A DNA stretch of 64,000 bases, from positions 186,001 to 250,000 of the forward strand of contig NZ_LT629690.1 in NCBI RefSeq assembly GCF_900102185.1, in the 5' to 3' direction. How positions within the stretch are numbered: position 1 is the stretch's first letter; every line of letters starts with the position of its first letter. Position numbers and translations under genes: made by a program. The notes below the pieces were generated by a model. The model did not search any database, was not told the DNA's origin, and worked only from the letters and a program-made list of their open reading frames with translations. The DNA is from Terriglobus roseus. GTDB taxonomy: Bacteria > Acidobacteriota > Terriglobia > Terriglobales > Acidobacteriaceae. Positions 17,700-26,555 of the stretch are shown piece by piece.

Positions 17700-17722
17700 A
17701 GCGGATGCTACATGCATCCGCT
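17700..17722 (+). terminator. Intrinsic terminator
   Basis: AGCGGATGC (17700-17708) pairs with GCATCCGCT (17714-17722), followed by TTCCTTTTG. It lies just past the DUF948-like gene and faces the convergent mnmA gene. Confidence 0.8.
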
Positions 17723-17734
17723 TTCCTTTTGTCG

Positions 17735-18904
17735 TTAGATCAGCCAGCCGCCGCCGACCACGACATCGCCATCGAAGAACATGGCTGCCTGCCCCGGCGT
17801 GATGGCACGCTGCGGTTCGTCAAAGACAATCTCTACGCGACCATCTTCCAGTGGATGAATGGTTGCATTGGCAGGCTCGTGGCGATGACGAATTTTCGCT
17901 TGCACACGCATGGGCTCGCGCAGAGTGTCGATGCTGATCCAGTTCACTCGATCCGCAACACCGCGCGTCTGGTGCAGTTCTTCTTCCTGACCTACGACCA
18001 CGCGATTGCTTGCAGGCTCAATGCCCAGCACGTAGAACGGTTCGCTGTGGTGGCGATGCAACTGCTGCTGAATGCCCTTGCGCTGCCCCACGGTGAAGCT
18101 GTGGATGCCTGTGTGTGAGCCAACAACTTCGCCGCTCGCGGTGACGAGGTCGCCCGAGGTCTCGGGCATCTCTCGGCCCTGTTCTTCCAGGTAGGCGTGC
18201 AGGAACGCTTTGTAGTCGCCGCCGGGGATGAAGCAGATCTCCTGCGAGTCGGGCTTCTGCGCCACGCGCAACCCCTGTTCCTCGGCCATGGCGCGCACAG
18301 CAGGCTTCTGCATTTCGCCCAGCGGAAAGATCGTGCGGCTCAACTGCTCCTGCGTAAGTCCGAAGAGGAAGTAAGTCTGGTCCTTGCTACGATCCGCAGG
18401 ACGGAGCAGCAGCCAGCGGCCACGCTCTTCGTCGTAGCGTACGCGTGCGTAGTGACCCGTTGCTACGCGCTCCGCACCAATACCGCGGGCGGTCTTCAGA
18501 AGCTCGTCGAACTTCAGGTGGTTATTGCACAGCGTGCAGGGAATGGGCGTGCGGCCTGCGAGGTAGTCGTTCACAAACGGCTGCACGACATCTGCTTCAA
18601 AGCGGCGCTGCTGATTCACCACGTAGTACGGAATGCCAAGCTGACCGGCGACGCGGCGTGCGTCGTAAACGTCATCCAGCGAACAGCAGCGGCCTGTGAC
18701 CTGTTCGGGAATGCCATCCTTGCCGGAGAGTCGGCGCTGATCCCATAGCTGCAGCGTAAGGCCCACCAGCGTGTGTCCCTCCTGCTGCAGCAGAGCGGCC
18801 ACGGCAGACGAGTCCACGCCGCCGCTCATCGCTACAGCGATGGTGGACGTGGGATCAGGAGCGGGAAATGCGTGCTCCGCCGGGTTGGGTGCCGTGGTGG
18901 CCAT
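17735..18904 (-). CDS. mnmA: tRNA-specific 2-thiouridylase MnmA
   Basis: The 389-residue protein has the PP-loop '[15 protein letters not shown]' and the two catalytic cysteines, one in '[13 protein letters not shown]' and one in '[10 protein letters not shown]'. MnmA puts sulfur on U34 of Lys, Glu and Gln tRNAs. The C-terminal beta domain is complete. An in-frame GTG directly precedes the ATG used here. The gene follows a cysteine desulfurase gene on the same strand after 39 bases, a natural pairing because the desulfurase supplies the sulfur. Confidence 0.95.
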   Translation of the reverse strand: MATTAPNPAEHAFPAPDPTSTIAVAMSGGVDSSAVAALLQQEGHTLVGLTLQLWDQRRLSGKDGIPEQVTGRCCSLDDVYDARRVAGQLGIPYYVVNQQRRFEADVVQPFVNDYLAGRTPIPCTLCNNHLKFDELLKTARGIGAERVATGHYARVRYDEERGRWLLLRPADRSKDQTYFLFGLTQEQLSRTIFPLGEMQKPAVRAMAEEQGLRVAQKPDSQEICFIPGGDYKAFLHAYLEEQGREMPETSGDLVTASGEVVGSHTGIHSFTVGQRKGIQQQLHRHHSEPFYVLGIEPASNRVVVGQEEELHQTRGVADRVNWISIDTLREPMRVQAKIRHRHEPANATIHPLEDGRVEIVFDEPQRAITPGQAAMFFDGDVVVGGGWLI

Positions 18905-18943
18905 CACCCTTTATTTTCGCAGGTTTTCGCTGCGGATGCAGCG

Positions 18944-20074
18944 CTACAGGGAACGCAGGCGGCGGACAGCGGCGGAGGTGATGGCGATGGCGAGATCCAC
19001 CTCCTCGTCGGTCGTCAACCGAGAAAGCGAAAAGCGGACGCTGGTGTGAGCCTGTTCGTCGTTCAGTCCCATGGCGCGGAGCACGTGCGAAGGCTCAATG
19101 GCGCCGCTCTGGCAGGCCGATCCACCGCTGATCGCCAGTCCCTGCAAGTCCATTGCAATCACCAGTTCCTCGGCGTTGACACCTGCAAAGCGGATGGAAA
19201 GAGTATTCGGGACGCGCTCGGCATTGCAGCTGTTGACGGTGGCTTCACCCAAATCGAGCAGTGCTGTTTGCAGGCGGTCGCGGCGCTGTTGCAGTTGCTG
19301 CGGGTCCTCGCTGGCGAGCCATTCGGAGGCCAATGCGGCCGCGGCTCCAAAGCCGACGATCCCTGGGACATTTTCTGTTCCGGCGCGACGTCGGCGTTCG
19401 TGCGTGCCTCCGTGCAGCATGGGGCGCAGCGTAACGCCCTTGCGTACCCAGAGAGCGCCAACGCCCTGCGGCGCATGCATTTTGTGCGCGGAGAGACTCA
19501 GCAGATCGCAACGCAGATAGTCCACGTGGACGGGGATTTTTCCTGCGGCCTGCACCGCGTCGGTGTGCAGCAGGGCTTCGTGCTTGTGCGCGATCTTGCC
19601 GATCTTCGCAATGGGTTGGATAACACCGGTTTCATTATTCGCCAGCATCACGGTGACGAGGCGCGTGTTCGGCTGCATTGCTGCGGCGATGGCCTCGGGT
19701 TGAATAACGCCTTCGCTGTCCGGAAGTACACGCGTCACGGCGACGCCTTGCTTCTCAATGGCGTCTGCGGCATGCAATACAGCGTCATGTTCGATGGCGC
19801 TGACGACGAGATGATCACCCGCGTTCAGCACTCCGAAGAGGGCAAGGTTGTCGCTCTCCGTGCCGCCGCTGGTGAAGGTGACTTCCGAAGGCTTACCGCC
19901 AATGAGGGCCGCTACCTGATCGCGTGCCGCGTCCACAGCGTCGCGTGCGTCGCGGCCAAAGGCGTGGACGGCACTGGCGTTGCCAAAACGCGCATTCCAA
20001 TGCGGCTCCATCGCGTGCAGCACATCGGACAGCACGGGCGTGGTGGCATTGGCGTCTAGATAGATACGCGACAT
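18944..20074 (-). CDS. iscS: Cysteine desulfurase (NifS/IscS type)
   Basis: A class V aminotransferase-fold enzyme: 'YLDANATTPV' at the N terminus, 'TSGGTESDNLAL', the PLP lysine in 'SLSAHKMHAPQGVGAL', and the catalytic cysteine in 'SGSACQSGAIEPSHVL'. It takes sulfur from cysteine as a persulfide for tRNA thiolation and Fe-S clusters. No iscU or fdx is adjacent; the next gene is mnmA, so a tRNA role is likely. An upstream TTG (20080) is a possible alternative start. Confidence 0.92.
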   Translation of the reverse strand: MSRIYLDANATTPVLSDVLHAMEPHWNARFGNASAVHAFGRDARDAVDAARDQVAALIGGKPSEVTFTSGGTESDNLALFGVLNAGDHLVVSAIEHDAVLHAADAIEKQGVAVTRVLPDSEGVIQPEAIAAAMQPNTRLVTVMLANNETGVIQPIAKIGKIAHKHEALLHTDAVQAAGKIPVHVDYLRCDLLSLSAHKMHAPQGVGALWVRKGVTLRPMLHGGTHERRRRAGTENVPGIVGFGAAAALASEWLASEDPQQLQQRRDRLQTALLDLGEATVNSCNAERVPNTLSIRFAGVNAEELVIAMDLQGLAISGGSACQSGAIEPSHVLRAMGLNDEQAHTSVRFSLSRLTTDEEVDLAIAITSAAVRRLRSL

Positions 20075-20115
20075 CTTCAAAAGGCTACTATCTCGCGGGG
20101 ATTCTGCAGAATGCG

Positions 20116-20472
20116 CTAGTTGCGGTAATCGCGGTAGTGGATGAGTTCAGATATGCCGATCCACAGATCCAGAACGCCAAGTCCGCTGACGAGTCCGCGT
20201 GCCCAGCCTTTGATCAGAATGGCGTGAAGCGCGGGGAATTGCAGAAGTAGTTCGTTCTGATCCCACATCTGCTTCCACCACGGCAGAACCGCAATCAGCA
20301 GGCCCAGATACAGGCAGAAAACCACCAGCACAACCAGCGAAAGCCGCTGCAACCAGATGGGCGCGGGAGGCGGGCCGATGGGCTCGTCCGTGGCGCGCGC
20401 GTGCGCTGCCTCCACCCGCGACTGATGCGCTGGGGAAGATGCGGCGAACTGGGACTCGGTCGGTGCGGCCAT
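20116..20472 (-). CDS. Small membrane protein of unknown function
   Basis: A 118-residue protein with a disordered Ala/Pro-rich N terminus (to about 38), a clear membrane helix ('LSLVVLVVFCLYLGLLIAVLP' in pieces, about 44-65), and a second hydrophobic segment (about 88-108). I do not recognise the family. Support is the open frame, the TM pattern and a same-strand position between typA and the desulfurase gene. Confidence 0.6.
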   Translation of the reverse strand: MAAPTESQFAASSPAHQSRVEAAHARATDEPIGPPPAPIWLQRLSLVVLVVFCLYLGLLIAVLPWWKQMWDQNELLLQFPALHAILIKGWARGLVSGLGVLDLWIGISELIHYRDYRN

Positions 20473-20548
20473 GCAGTCTTTACGCTACCAGAGCAGCGGA
20501 TTCGGTGCAGGGTTCAGGGGTATTCCCGAATAGTCGGGCAAAAGGAAA

Positions 20549-20576
20549 AAGCGCAGCGATTGTGGTCGCTGCGCTT
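20549..20576 (-). terminator. Terminator of typA
   Basis: AAGCGCAGCGA (20549-20559) pairs with TCGCTGCGCTT (20566-20576) with a six-base loop. On the minus strand the stem is followed by TTTTTCCTTTT, 25 bases past the typA stop. Confidence 0.85.
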
Positions 20577-20601
20577 CTTCTTTTCGTGTTTCGTGTCGCG
20601 A

Positions 20602-22407
20602 TTATTCGCCACCGCTGTTGCGGCGCGGACGGCGGTTCGCCTGCAGCACCTTCTTACGCATGCGCAGCGACTTCGGCGTCACTTCGACCAGTTCGTCGTC
20701 AGCGATGAACTCAATGCACTGCTCCAGAGTGAGCTGCTTGTACGGCACAAGACGCAGAGCTTCGTCAGCAGAAGAAGCACGCATGTTGGTCAGCTTCTTT
20801 TCACGAACGCAGTTCACGTCCAGATCGTTGTCGCGGCTGTTCTCGCCCACGATCATGCCTTCGTACACATCAACGCCGTCGCCCAGGAACAGAACGCCAC
20901 GTTCCTGCAGGCCGTTCAGCGCGTAGGTCGTCGTAACGCCAGTACGATCGCTGATCAGCGCGCCCGTGGGACGCTGCGGAATCTCGCCCTGGTATGCGAT
21001 GTAGCCGTCGAACAGGGTGTTCATCACGATTGTGCCGCGGGTTTCGGTCAGCATTTCGCTACGCAGACCGATCAGGCCACGCGAAGGAACCTTGAACTCC
21101 ATACGGACGCGCGAGTCGCCGTGCATCTTGACCATTTCGCCCTTGCGGGGTCCAAGCTTCTGGATCACGGTGCCGCTGAATTCGTTTGGCACGTCGATGG
21201 TGACGTACTCCACCGGCTCCATCAACTGGCCGTCAATGCGCTTGGTCACGATCTCAGGACGGCCAACGGTAAGCTCAAAGCCTTCGCGGCGCATCATTTC
21301 GATCAGAACGGCAAGCTGCAGTTCGCCACGGCCCAGCACCTTGAAGGTATCCGGGCTTTCTGTGTCTTCCACACGGATGGACACATTGGTCTGCAGTTCC
21401 TTGTCCAGACGCTCACGCAGGTTACGACTGGTAACAAACTGGCCTTCGCGGCCGGCGAACGGCGAGTTGTTCACCGAGAACTGGATCGCAATCGTCGGCT
21501 CATCAATGACGATGGGCGGCAGCGAAGCCGGGTTCTCAAGGCTGGTGATGGTCTCACCAATCGTCAGACCGGCAACGCCAGCAACTGCGATGATGTCGCC
21601 AATCTCGGTCTGTTCGATGTCCGTGCGCTTCAAGCCGCTGAAGCTGAACAGCTTGGTGATCTTCACAGGAGCCAGGGTGCCGTCAACGCGTGCAATGTTC
21701 ACGGTGTCGCCAGTCTTCAGCGTGCCGTTGAAGACGCGCGCAATGCCCAGGCGGCCCAGGTAGTCGCTGTAATCCAGGTTCGTCACCAGAATCTGAAGCG
21801 AACCATCCGCATCGCCGGTGGCGGGCGGAATGGTCTTCACAATGGTTTCGAACAGCGGCTGCAGGTCGGTGCCGGGGGTTGCGAGGTCCAGCGTCGCGGT
21901 ACCGGCCTTACCGTTGGTGTACACCACGGGAAAGTCGAGCTGGTCTTCTTCCGCGTCCAGATCAATGAACAGGTCATAGACCTCGTTCAGCACTTCCTGT
22001 GGACGGGCATCGGGACGGTCGATCTTGTTGACGACCAGCACCGGCTTCAAACCAGCGGCAAGCGCCTTACCCAACACGAAGCGGGTTTGGGGCAGCGGTC
22101 CTTCCGATGCGTCGACGAGCAGAACCACGCCGTCCACCATCTTCAGAGCGCGCTCCACTTCGCCGCCAAAGTCGGCGTGGCCCGGTGTGTCAACGATGTT
22201 GATCTTGCCGTCGCCGTAGTTCACGGCGGTGTTCTTGGCGAGAATGGTGATACCGCGCTCGCGTTCCAGGTCGTTCGAGTCCATGACGCGGTCGGCGACT
22301 GCTTCATTAGCCCGGAAGGTGCCGCTCTGCCGCAGCATGGCGTCCACAAGGGTGGTCTTGCCGTGATCGACGTGCGCAATGATGGCGATGTTGCGAATCG
22401 TGCTCAA
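20602..22407 (-). CDS. typA: Ribosome-associated GTPase TypA/BipA
   Basis: The 601-residue translational GTPase has G1 '[14 protein letters not shown]', G2/G3 'ERERGITI' and '[13 protein letters not shown]', and G4 'NKIDR', followed by domain II, EF-G-like domains and the BipA-specific C-terminal domain. TypA binds ribosomes under stress and aids subunit assembly. The start is TTG, with AAGGA about nine bases upstream and the conserved '[17 protein letters not shown]' directly after it. A long antisense open frame over this gene is a shadow. Confidence 0.95.
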   Translation of the reverse strand: MSTIRNIAIIAHVDHGKTTLVDAMLRQSGTFRANEAVADRVMDSNDLERERGITILAKNTAVNYGDGKINIVDTPGHADFGGEVERALKMVDGVVLLVDASEGPLPQTRFVLGKALAAGLKPVLVVNKIDRPDARPQEVLNEVYDLFIDLDAEEDQLDFPVVYTNGKAGTATLDLATPGTDLQPLFETIVKTIPPATGDADGSLQILVTNLDYSDYLGRLGIARVFNGTLKTGDTVNIARVDGTLAPVKITKLFSFSGLKRTDIEQTEIGDIIAVAGVAGLTIGETITSLENPASLPPIVIDEPTIAIQFSVNNSPFAGREGQFVTSRNLRERLDKELQTNVSIRVEDTESPDTFKVLGRGELQLAVLIEMMRREGFELTVGRPEIVTKRIDGQLMEPVEYVTIDVPNEFSGTVIQKLGPRKGEMVKMHGDSRVRMEFKVPSRGLIGLRSEMLTETRGTIVMNTLFDGYIAYQGEIPQRPTGALISDRTGVTTTYALNGLQERGVLFLGDGVDVYEGMIVGENSRDNDLDVNCVREKKLTNMRASSADEALRLVPYKQLTLEQCIEFIADDELVEVTPKSLRMRKKVLQANRRPRRNSGGE

Positions 22408-22690
22408 ACTTTTGGTTCCTTATCGTTTCGCGAGTGGTATCGCGAGAATCTTGCAGGCGCACGCGTGAATTCAGAATGAACACGCCGTGGGCAGACAGAG
22501 GGAAACGCACAGACGAGACACCTGGAACCGAACCCAGGGACTCCGCGCGCATCCTTTCTAGTCTACAGGACGACGGGCAAGCGCACCTTTGTCGCGACAA
22601 GTTTGTCCGCCGTGCTTTTCCTCAGCCACATGTTTTGCCGCGTTCTGCCAATGCGGTTTGCGTGGCCGATCTTTGGTAGACTAGGTCAGT

Positions 22691-22784
22691 GCCGGGTCCT
22701 ACGCGACTCACTCTCACAAACCCCGCCAGGCCCGGAAGGGAGCAACGGTAGTGAGCTCTTGAGTGCGCAGTGGGTTACCCGGCG
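22691..22784 (+). ncRNA. ffs: Bacterial small SRP RNA (4.5S RNA)
   Basis: The conserved SRP apical domain is present: CCAGGCCCGGAAGGGAGCA with the GGAA tetraloop and the asymmetric A-rich loop that bind Ffh. The 5' GCCGGGT (22691-22697) pairs with 3' ACCCGGC (22777-22783), and the intervening arms are complementary. A TAGACT -10-like box at 22677-22682 fits a start near 22690; no good -35 was seen. The RNA ends in a GC-rich stem and TTTTCTTTTT. It joins with Ffh to target membrane proteins. Confidence 0.93.
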
Positions 22785-22796
22785 CTTTTCTTTTTG
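22784..22796 (+). terminator. T tract ending the SRP RNA
   Basis: GCTTTTCTTTTTG follows the closing GC-rich stem of the SRP RNA directly, so the RNA's own stem serves as the terminator hairpin. Confidence 0.65.
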
Positions 22797-22886
22797 CAAG
22801 TGCTTTGTGGGATGGGAATGGTGGCAGGGGTATGCTGTTGACTGACGTTGACACGCCTTGCGGCCTGTCGCGTGGAGGTCGGTTCG

Positions 22887-23903
22887 TTGAGTTTGGAGTT
22901 GAAGCCGCGGGTAGCAGTCCGCGCAAAGATTTCGTCGGTGGGAACGTACGTTCCGGAACGCATTTTGACCAACGCCGACCTGGAAAAGATGGTCGAAACC
23001 AACGACCAGTGGATTCTGGAACGCACTGGCATTCGTGAACGCCACATGGCCGCAAAGGGTCAGGCGACGAGCGATCTGGCAGTAGAAGCCGCAAAGGATT
23101 GCCTCGCGAAGCGTGGCATCGATGCCAGCGAAATCGACTGCATCATCGTGGGCACGGTAACTCCGGACATGCTATTTCCCGCCACCGCGTGCCTGGTGCA
23201 AGCGAAGCTGGGCGCTACGAAGGCATGGGGATTTGATCTGAGCGCGGCCTGCTCTGCCTTCACCTATGCACTTCAGGTGGGTTCCAAGTTTATTGAGAGC
23301 GGCGCACACAAGAAGGTGCTCGTGATCGGCGCGGACACCATGAGTTCCATCGTGGATTACACGGATCGCTCCACTTGCATTCTGTTTGGCGACGGCGCTG
23401 GCTGCATCTTGCTTGAGCCGTGCGAAGAGGGCGAGGTTGGCCTGATCGACTTTCACCACGAGGTGGATGGAAACGGTGGACCCGCTCTGAATATGCCGGC
23501 GGGTGGCAGCTTGAAGCCGTCAAGCCACGAGACGGTGGATGCTCGCGAGCACTTCATCCGTCAGGATGGGCAGACTGTGTACAAGTTCGCTGTCCGCAAG
23601 ATGATGGAAGCGAGCGAAACTGTGCTCGCCAACAACGGCGTGGCCGGTACGGAGATTGCTGCGTTCATTCCGCATCAGGCGAACAAGCGCATCATTCTGG
23701 CCACGGCAGAGCGTCTTGGCATGCCGCTGGAGCGAGTGGTGATCAACATCGACCGCTATGGCAACACAACCGGCGGAACGATTCCGTTGGCTATGGGAAC
23801 AGCTCTGGAAGAGGGACGCTTGAAGAAGGGCGACCTTGTTCTGTTGGCTTCAGTCGGTGCTGGATTCACTGTTGGCGCGACGCTGTTGCGCTGGGAGTTC
23901 TAG
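22887..23903 (+). CDS. fabH: Beta-ketoacyl-ACP synthase III
   Basis: A thiolase-fold enzyme of 338 residues with the Cys122-His263-Asn293 triad in 'SAACSAF', 'IPHQANKR' and 'YGNTTGG'. It condenses acetyl- or branched acyl-CoA with malonyl-ACP to start fatty acid synthesis. The start is the TTG at 22887: a full GGAGGT lies seven bases upstream, and the length fits the family. The longer frame from TTG 22848 has no such site. No other fab genes are adjacent. A two-hairpin repeat follows the stop. Confidence 0.93.
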   Translation: MSLELKPRVAVRAKISSVGTYVPERILTNADLEKMVETNDQWILERTGIRERHMAAKGQATSDLAVEAAKDCLAKRGIDASEIDCIIVGTVTPDMLFPATACLVQAKLGATKAWGFDLSAACSAFTYALQVGSKFIESGAHKKVLVIGADTMSSIVDYTDRSTCILFGDGAGCILLEPCEEGEVGLIDFHHEVDGNGGPALNMPAGGSLKPSSHETVDAREHFIRQDGQTVYKFAVRKMMEASETVLANNGVAGTEIAAFIPHQANKRIILATAERLGMPLERVVINIDRYGNTTGGTIPLAMGTALEEGRLKKGDLVLLASVGAGFTVGATLLRWEF

Positions 23904-23911
23904 GCACTTCG

Positions 23912-23955
23912 GCACTTCGTGCTGTTCTCGACGTCGCTTTCGCGACGTGATTCTT
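23912..23955 (+). repeat. Two-hairpin post-stop repeat, copy A
   Basis: GCAC-TTC-GTGC, then TGTTCTCGA, then CGTCGC-TTTC-GCGACG and TGATTC. The same element follows rpsN, rpsH and, in degenerate form, rpmD. In this copy the arms of the first hairpin are swapped relative to copies B and C, which keeps the pairing. Confidence 0.7.
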
Positions 23956-23975
23956 CCCGATTTTCAAAGATCAAA

Positions 23976-23998
23976 AAGCCCGGCCTCGCGCCGGGCTT
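23976..23998 (+). terminator. Terminator of fabH
   Basis: AAGCCCGGC (23976-23984) pairs with GCCGGGCTT (23990-23998), followed by CTTGCGTTT. It also lies before the stop of the convergent TIGR03435 gene. Confidence 0.75.
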
Positions 23999-24060
23999 CT
24001 TGCGTTTCTGGATGCGACGGTCAAGCAGATCCTTCGACTCTATGGTCGTGGCTTGCTCAA

Positions 24061-24834
24061 CTAGTTGGCGGTGGGCTCGGTGACTTTGTCGATGATGATG
24101 ACTGGAGTTGGCGCCTTCGCGGCGGTGAGTTTGAGACCAAGCTGCTGGCGAATGGCGGTGAATAAACCAGGGTTCTCCAGGGTGGCGGCATTCGAGTTGG
24201 CAGATGTGTCGTCCGGGGCGAAGTGAATCTCCATGTCATAGGAGCCCGCGATACCTGTCTTGTCGAGGACGGGACGGCTGGTAACAAAGCGCTGCAGATA
24301 CGCGGCGAGTTCGGGTGGCCCGCCATGGTTGACGGTGAGCAGGCCGGGGGAGTAACCACCGGTTGTCATCGTTAGCTCCTGCTTGGTGGCTGTTAGGTGC
24401 GGATTTTCGGCGGTGAGGAGATAAACAGGCAATTCGCGGGTGCCGGCATGGAAGACGAGTCCAAAGCGGTCCGCCAGTAGGTTGCGCAGCATCTGCTTGA
24501 GCAGGTCTGCGTTGGGCTTCGTAGGTGTATCTGCGCTAACAACGGCGTTGATGGCATAGCCCTGATGCATGAGGCTGTCAGGACCACCAACGATCTGGTC
24601 GCCGTGCAGCCCATAGGCATACTTCAACAAATCGGACACAGAGGTATTCAGGGTATCGACTCGTGTGAAGCTGACAAGGAAACGGATGCCGTGATTTTCT
24701 CCCGGAATGCCAGGCTTGATGGTCGCGACCTCAAAACGAGCATCAGGTGGTGCGCTTAGGGCACTCTGCGCAGAAGTGGTCACGTTCGCGACAGAAAGCA
24801 ACAGAGCGAGAATCATGTTGCGCACTGGGTTCAT
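24061..24834 (-). CDS. TIGR03435 family exported protein
   Basis: A protein of 257 residues with a signal peptide, then the TIGR03435 landmarks: 'RFEVATIKP', 'VSDLLKYAYGLHGDQIVGGP', 'LLKQMLRNLLADRFGLVFHAGTRELPVYLL' (in pieces), 'LDKTGIAGSYDMEIHF', and 'AIRQQLGLKLTAAKAPTPVIIIDKVTEP' (in pieces). The family is abundant in soil acidobacteria and its function is unknown. A second, diverged copy lies at 48565-49467. It is convergent with fabH. Confidence 0.88.
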   Translation of the reverse strand: MNPVRNMILALLLSVANVTTSAQSALSAPPDARFEVATIKPGIPGENHGIRFLVSFTRVDTLNTSVSDLLKYAYGLHGDQIVGGPDSLMHQGYAINAVVSADTPTKPNADLLKQMLRNLLADRFGLVFHAGTRELPVYLLTAENPHLTATKQELTMTTGGYSPGLLTVNHGGPPELAAYLQRFVTSRPVLDKTGIAGSYDMEIHFAPDDTSANSNAATLENPGLFTAIRQQLGLKLTAAKAPTPVIIIDKVTEPTAN

Positions 24835-24846
24835 CGCACGAGTATC

Positions 24847-25545
24847 TCAGGCTGCCGCCGCTGCGGGAGGTGCCGCGGTCTGTTTGCGTAGCCGGTTCTG
24901 GCGTAGTTTCACAACGGCATAGATAACGCCGAATAAAACCGATCCCCACACCACCACCAGCAGTATCCAGCCGTATTTCTCAGCAAAATGAAGATAGGCG
25001 GGCATGATGCGACGTCCGTAGTGCATGCCAAGCCACGCGAAGAAAGCGTGGCGCACGAATCGGCTGATGGTGAAGCTGGTGAAGAACTTCGACTGCGGCA
25101 TCTTCAGTGCCCCCGCCGCGATAAGAAACGGCATGAGTGGCGCGGGCGGCGGAAGGATGGCAGGCAGTGCAGTGGACAGGATGGAGTGTTCCTCGGTCCA
25201 GCGACGCATGCGATCACGGAATCGTTGTGGAACGTAACGGTCCATCAGTGCAAGGCCCCCAATACGGCCTGCATGGTACGACATGGCCGCTCCCACAACC
25301 GAGCCAAGCGTGGCAATCAGAGTGACCACAATCCATTCCTGCCGTTGCGCTGCGAGCAGCGTGACAAGGATGTCGGAGGAGCCGGGGATGGGCAGTGGGA
25401 TTGGGGAGGAATCGATGACGCAGATAAAGAAGAGCCCGAGAATACCCAGACGGAAGAAATAGCGTGTGATGCGATCGGTTGGCGTGTAGGCATGGCGATG
25501 CTTTGCGCTTCTTGCCAAAGGATTTTTGAGCAACGCCAGCATCAT
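24847..25545 (-). CDS. DedA/VTT domain membrane protein
   Basis: A 232-residue polytopic protein with a VTT (SNARE-associated) core: 'SSPIPLPIPGSSDILVTLLAA', 'TLGSVVGAAMSYHAGRIGG', and the C-terminal 'FTISRFVRHAFFAWLGMHYGRR' block (all in pieces). DedA proteins help flip or recycle lipids such as undecaprenyl phosphate. Five or so membrane segments are visible. The C terminus is Ala-rich. The gene lies 12 bases before the TIGR03435 gene on the same strand. Confidence 0.82.
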   Translation of the reverse strand: MMLALLKNPLARSAKHRHAYTPTDRITRYFFRLGILGLFFICVIDSSPIPLPIPGSSDILVTLLAAQRQEWIVVTLIATLGSVVGAAMSYHAGRIGGLALMDRYVPQRFRDRMRRWTEEHSILSTALPAILPPPAPLMPFLIAAGALKMPQSKFFTSFTISRFVRHAFFAWLGMHYGRRIMPAYLHFAEKYGWILLVVVWGSVLFGVIYAVVKLRQNRLRKQTAAPPAAAAA

Positions 25546-25640
25546 TACAGCTTAGGACGCGTATTTGTGTCGCCAGGTCTCGTTTGGGTGGATCATTTGG
25601 GCCCTGCACCTGCTTTACGAGCCATTTTGGTGCGGCGCCG

Positions 25641-26501
25641 CTACTTCGGGTCGTTCAGGAGTCGGAACTTGTAAGCGGGTAGGGTTCCAGTCTTTTCCGC
25701 TAGATGGAAGAAGCGGTGGATTGCCGTGAGGCATTCGGCGTCGAGGATGTAGTGGATGTTTTCCGACAGATAGTAGCGAATGGTCTCTGGCAGCAGCGGA
25801 AGGCGTGGCGTCCACTCGCTGACCAGGTTTTCAATGTGCTCCAGGCCGGCGTCGCGCGATTGCTGTAGATCGCGTGTGAGTTGTTGCGGTGTGATGCCGG
25901 TTTGTTCCAGCGCTGCGGTGCGAACTGCCCACACGGCGGCCACCCAGGGGCGCTGCGTGTGTTTGCGCCAGAGCTTCGCGACGTCGATCCATGTGTGGTC
26001 AGGGAAGTGGTGCTGGCGGTTGTGTTCTTCCAGCGCGAGGAGCGCAGGGTCGCCGATGAGCAGGGCAGCATCACTGGTGGCGAGCATATGGGCCAGGTTC
26101 GCGTCTTCCTCGTGAACATCTGGCGTGTTGCCGTAGAAGTGCTTTAAAAGTAGGCGAACATACGCGGCGGATGAGCGCGAGGCTGCATCCGTGGCCAGTG
26201 TGCGAATGTCTTCCAGCTTCAGTCCGGGCCGCACCACAAGTTGAATGGAGCGCACAGTTTCCAGCGATGCGATGGTGCATCCGGGGACCGCAACAATGCC
26301 GGGGATGAGTGGTAGCGACGCGATGGGCACCAGGCCAAGGTCGGCCTCTCCGCTGGCAAGCTGGGCAGCGCACTGCGAGGGCAGGGTGTAGTGAATGTCG
26401 TATCGGGCGGCGAGGCGCTCCTGTTGCGGCGCATGCTCGAAGTCGTAGAGCAGTGGCGCGGGATTCAGGAAGCTGATAGCGGCAATACGAAGTTTCTTCA
26501 C
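25641..26501 (-). CDS. mqnA: Chorismate dehydratase MqnA (futalosine pathway)
   Basis: The 286-residue periplasmic-binding-like fold begins 'LRIAAISFLNPAPLLYDF' and carries 'YTLPSQCAAQLASGEADLGLVPIASL' (in pieces), the MqnA signature that distinguishes it from MqnD. It converts chorismate to 3-enolpyruvylbenzoate, the first step of menaquinone synthesis by the futalosine route. The start is GTG. No other mqn gene is in the window. It precedes the DedA gene on the same strand. Confidence 0.9.
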   Translation of the reverse strand: MKKLRIAAISFLNPAPLLYDFEHAPQQERLAARYDIHYTLPSQCAAQLASGEADLGLVPIASLPLIPGIVAVPGCTIASLETVRSIQLVVRPGLKLEDIRTLATDAASRSSAAYVRLLLKHFYGNTPDVHEEDANLAHMLATSDAALLIGDPALLALEEHNRQHHFPDHTWIDVAKLWRKHTQRPWVAAVWAVRTAALEQTGITPQQLTRDLQQSRDAGLEHIENLVSEWTPRLPLLPETIRYYLSENIHYILDAECLTAIHRFFHLAEKTGTLPAYKFRLLNDPK

Positions 26502-26555
26502 AACACCAGATTCGATGACTCGTGGGTCAGTTTCGGTGCGGGTAATACGGAGCCA

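Noticed and set aside
22521-22539. Second tRNA-like T arm on the minus strand before typA (CCTGG-GTTCGGTT-CCAGG)
   Set aside because: It has an eight-base loop and no cloverleaf around it. A simple hairpin in the typA upstream region is the simpler reading.
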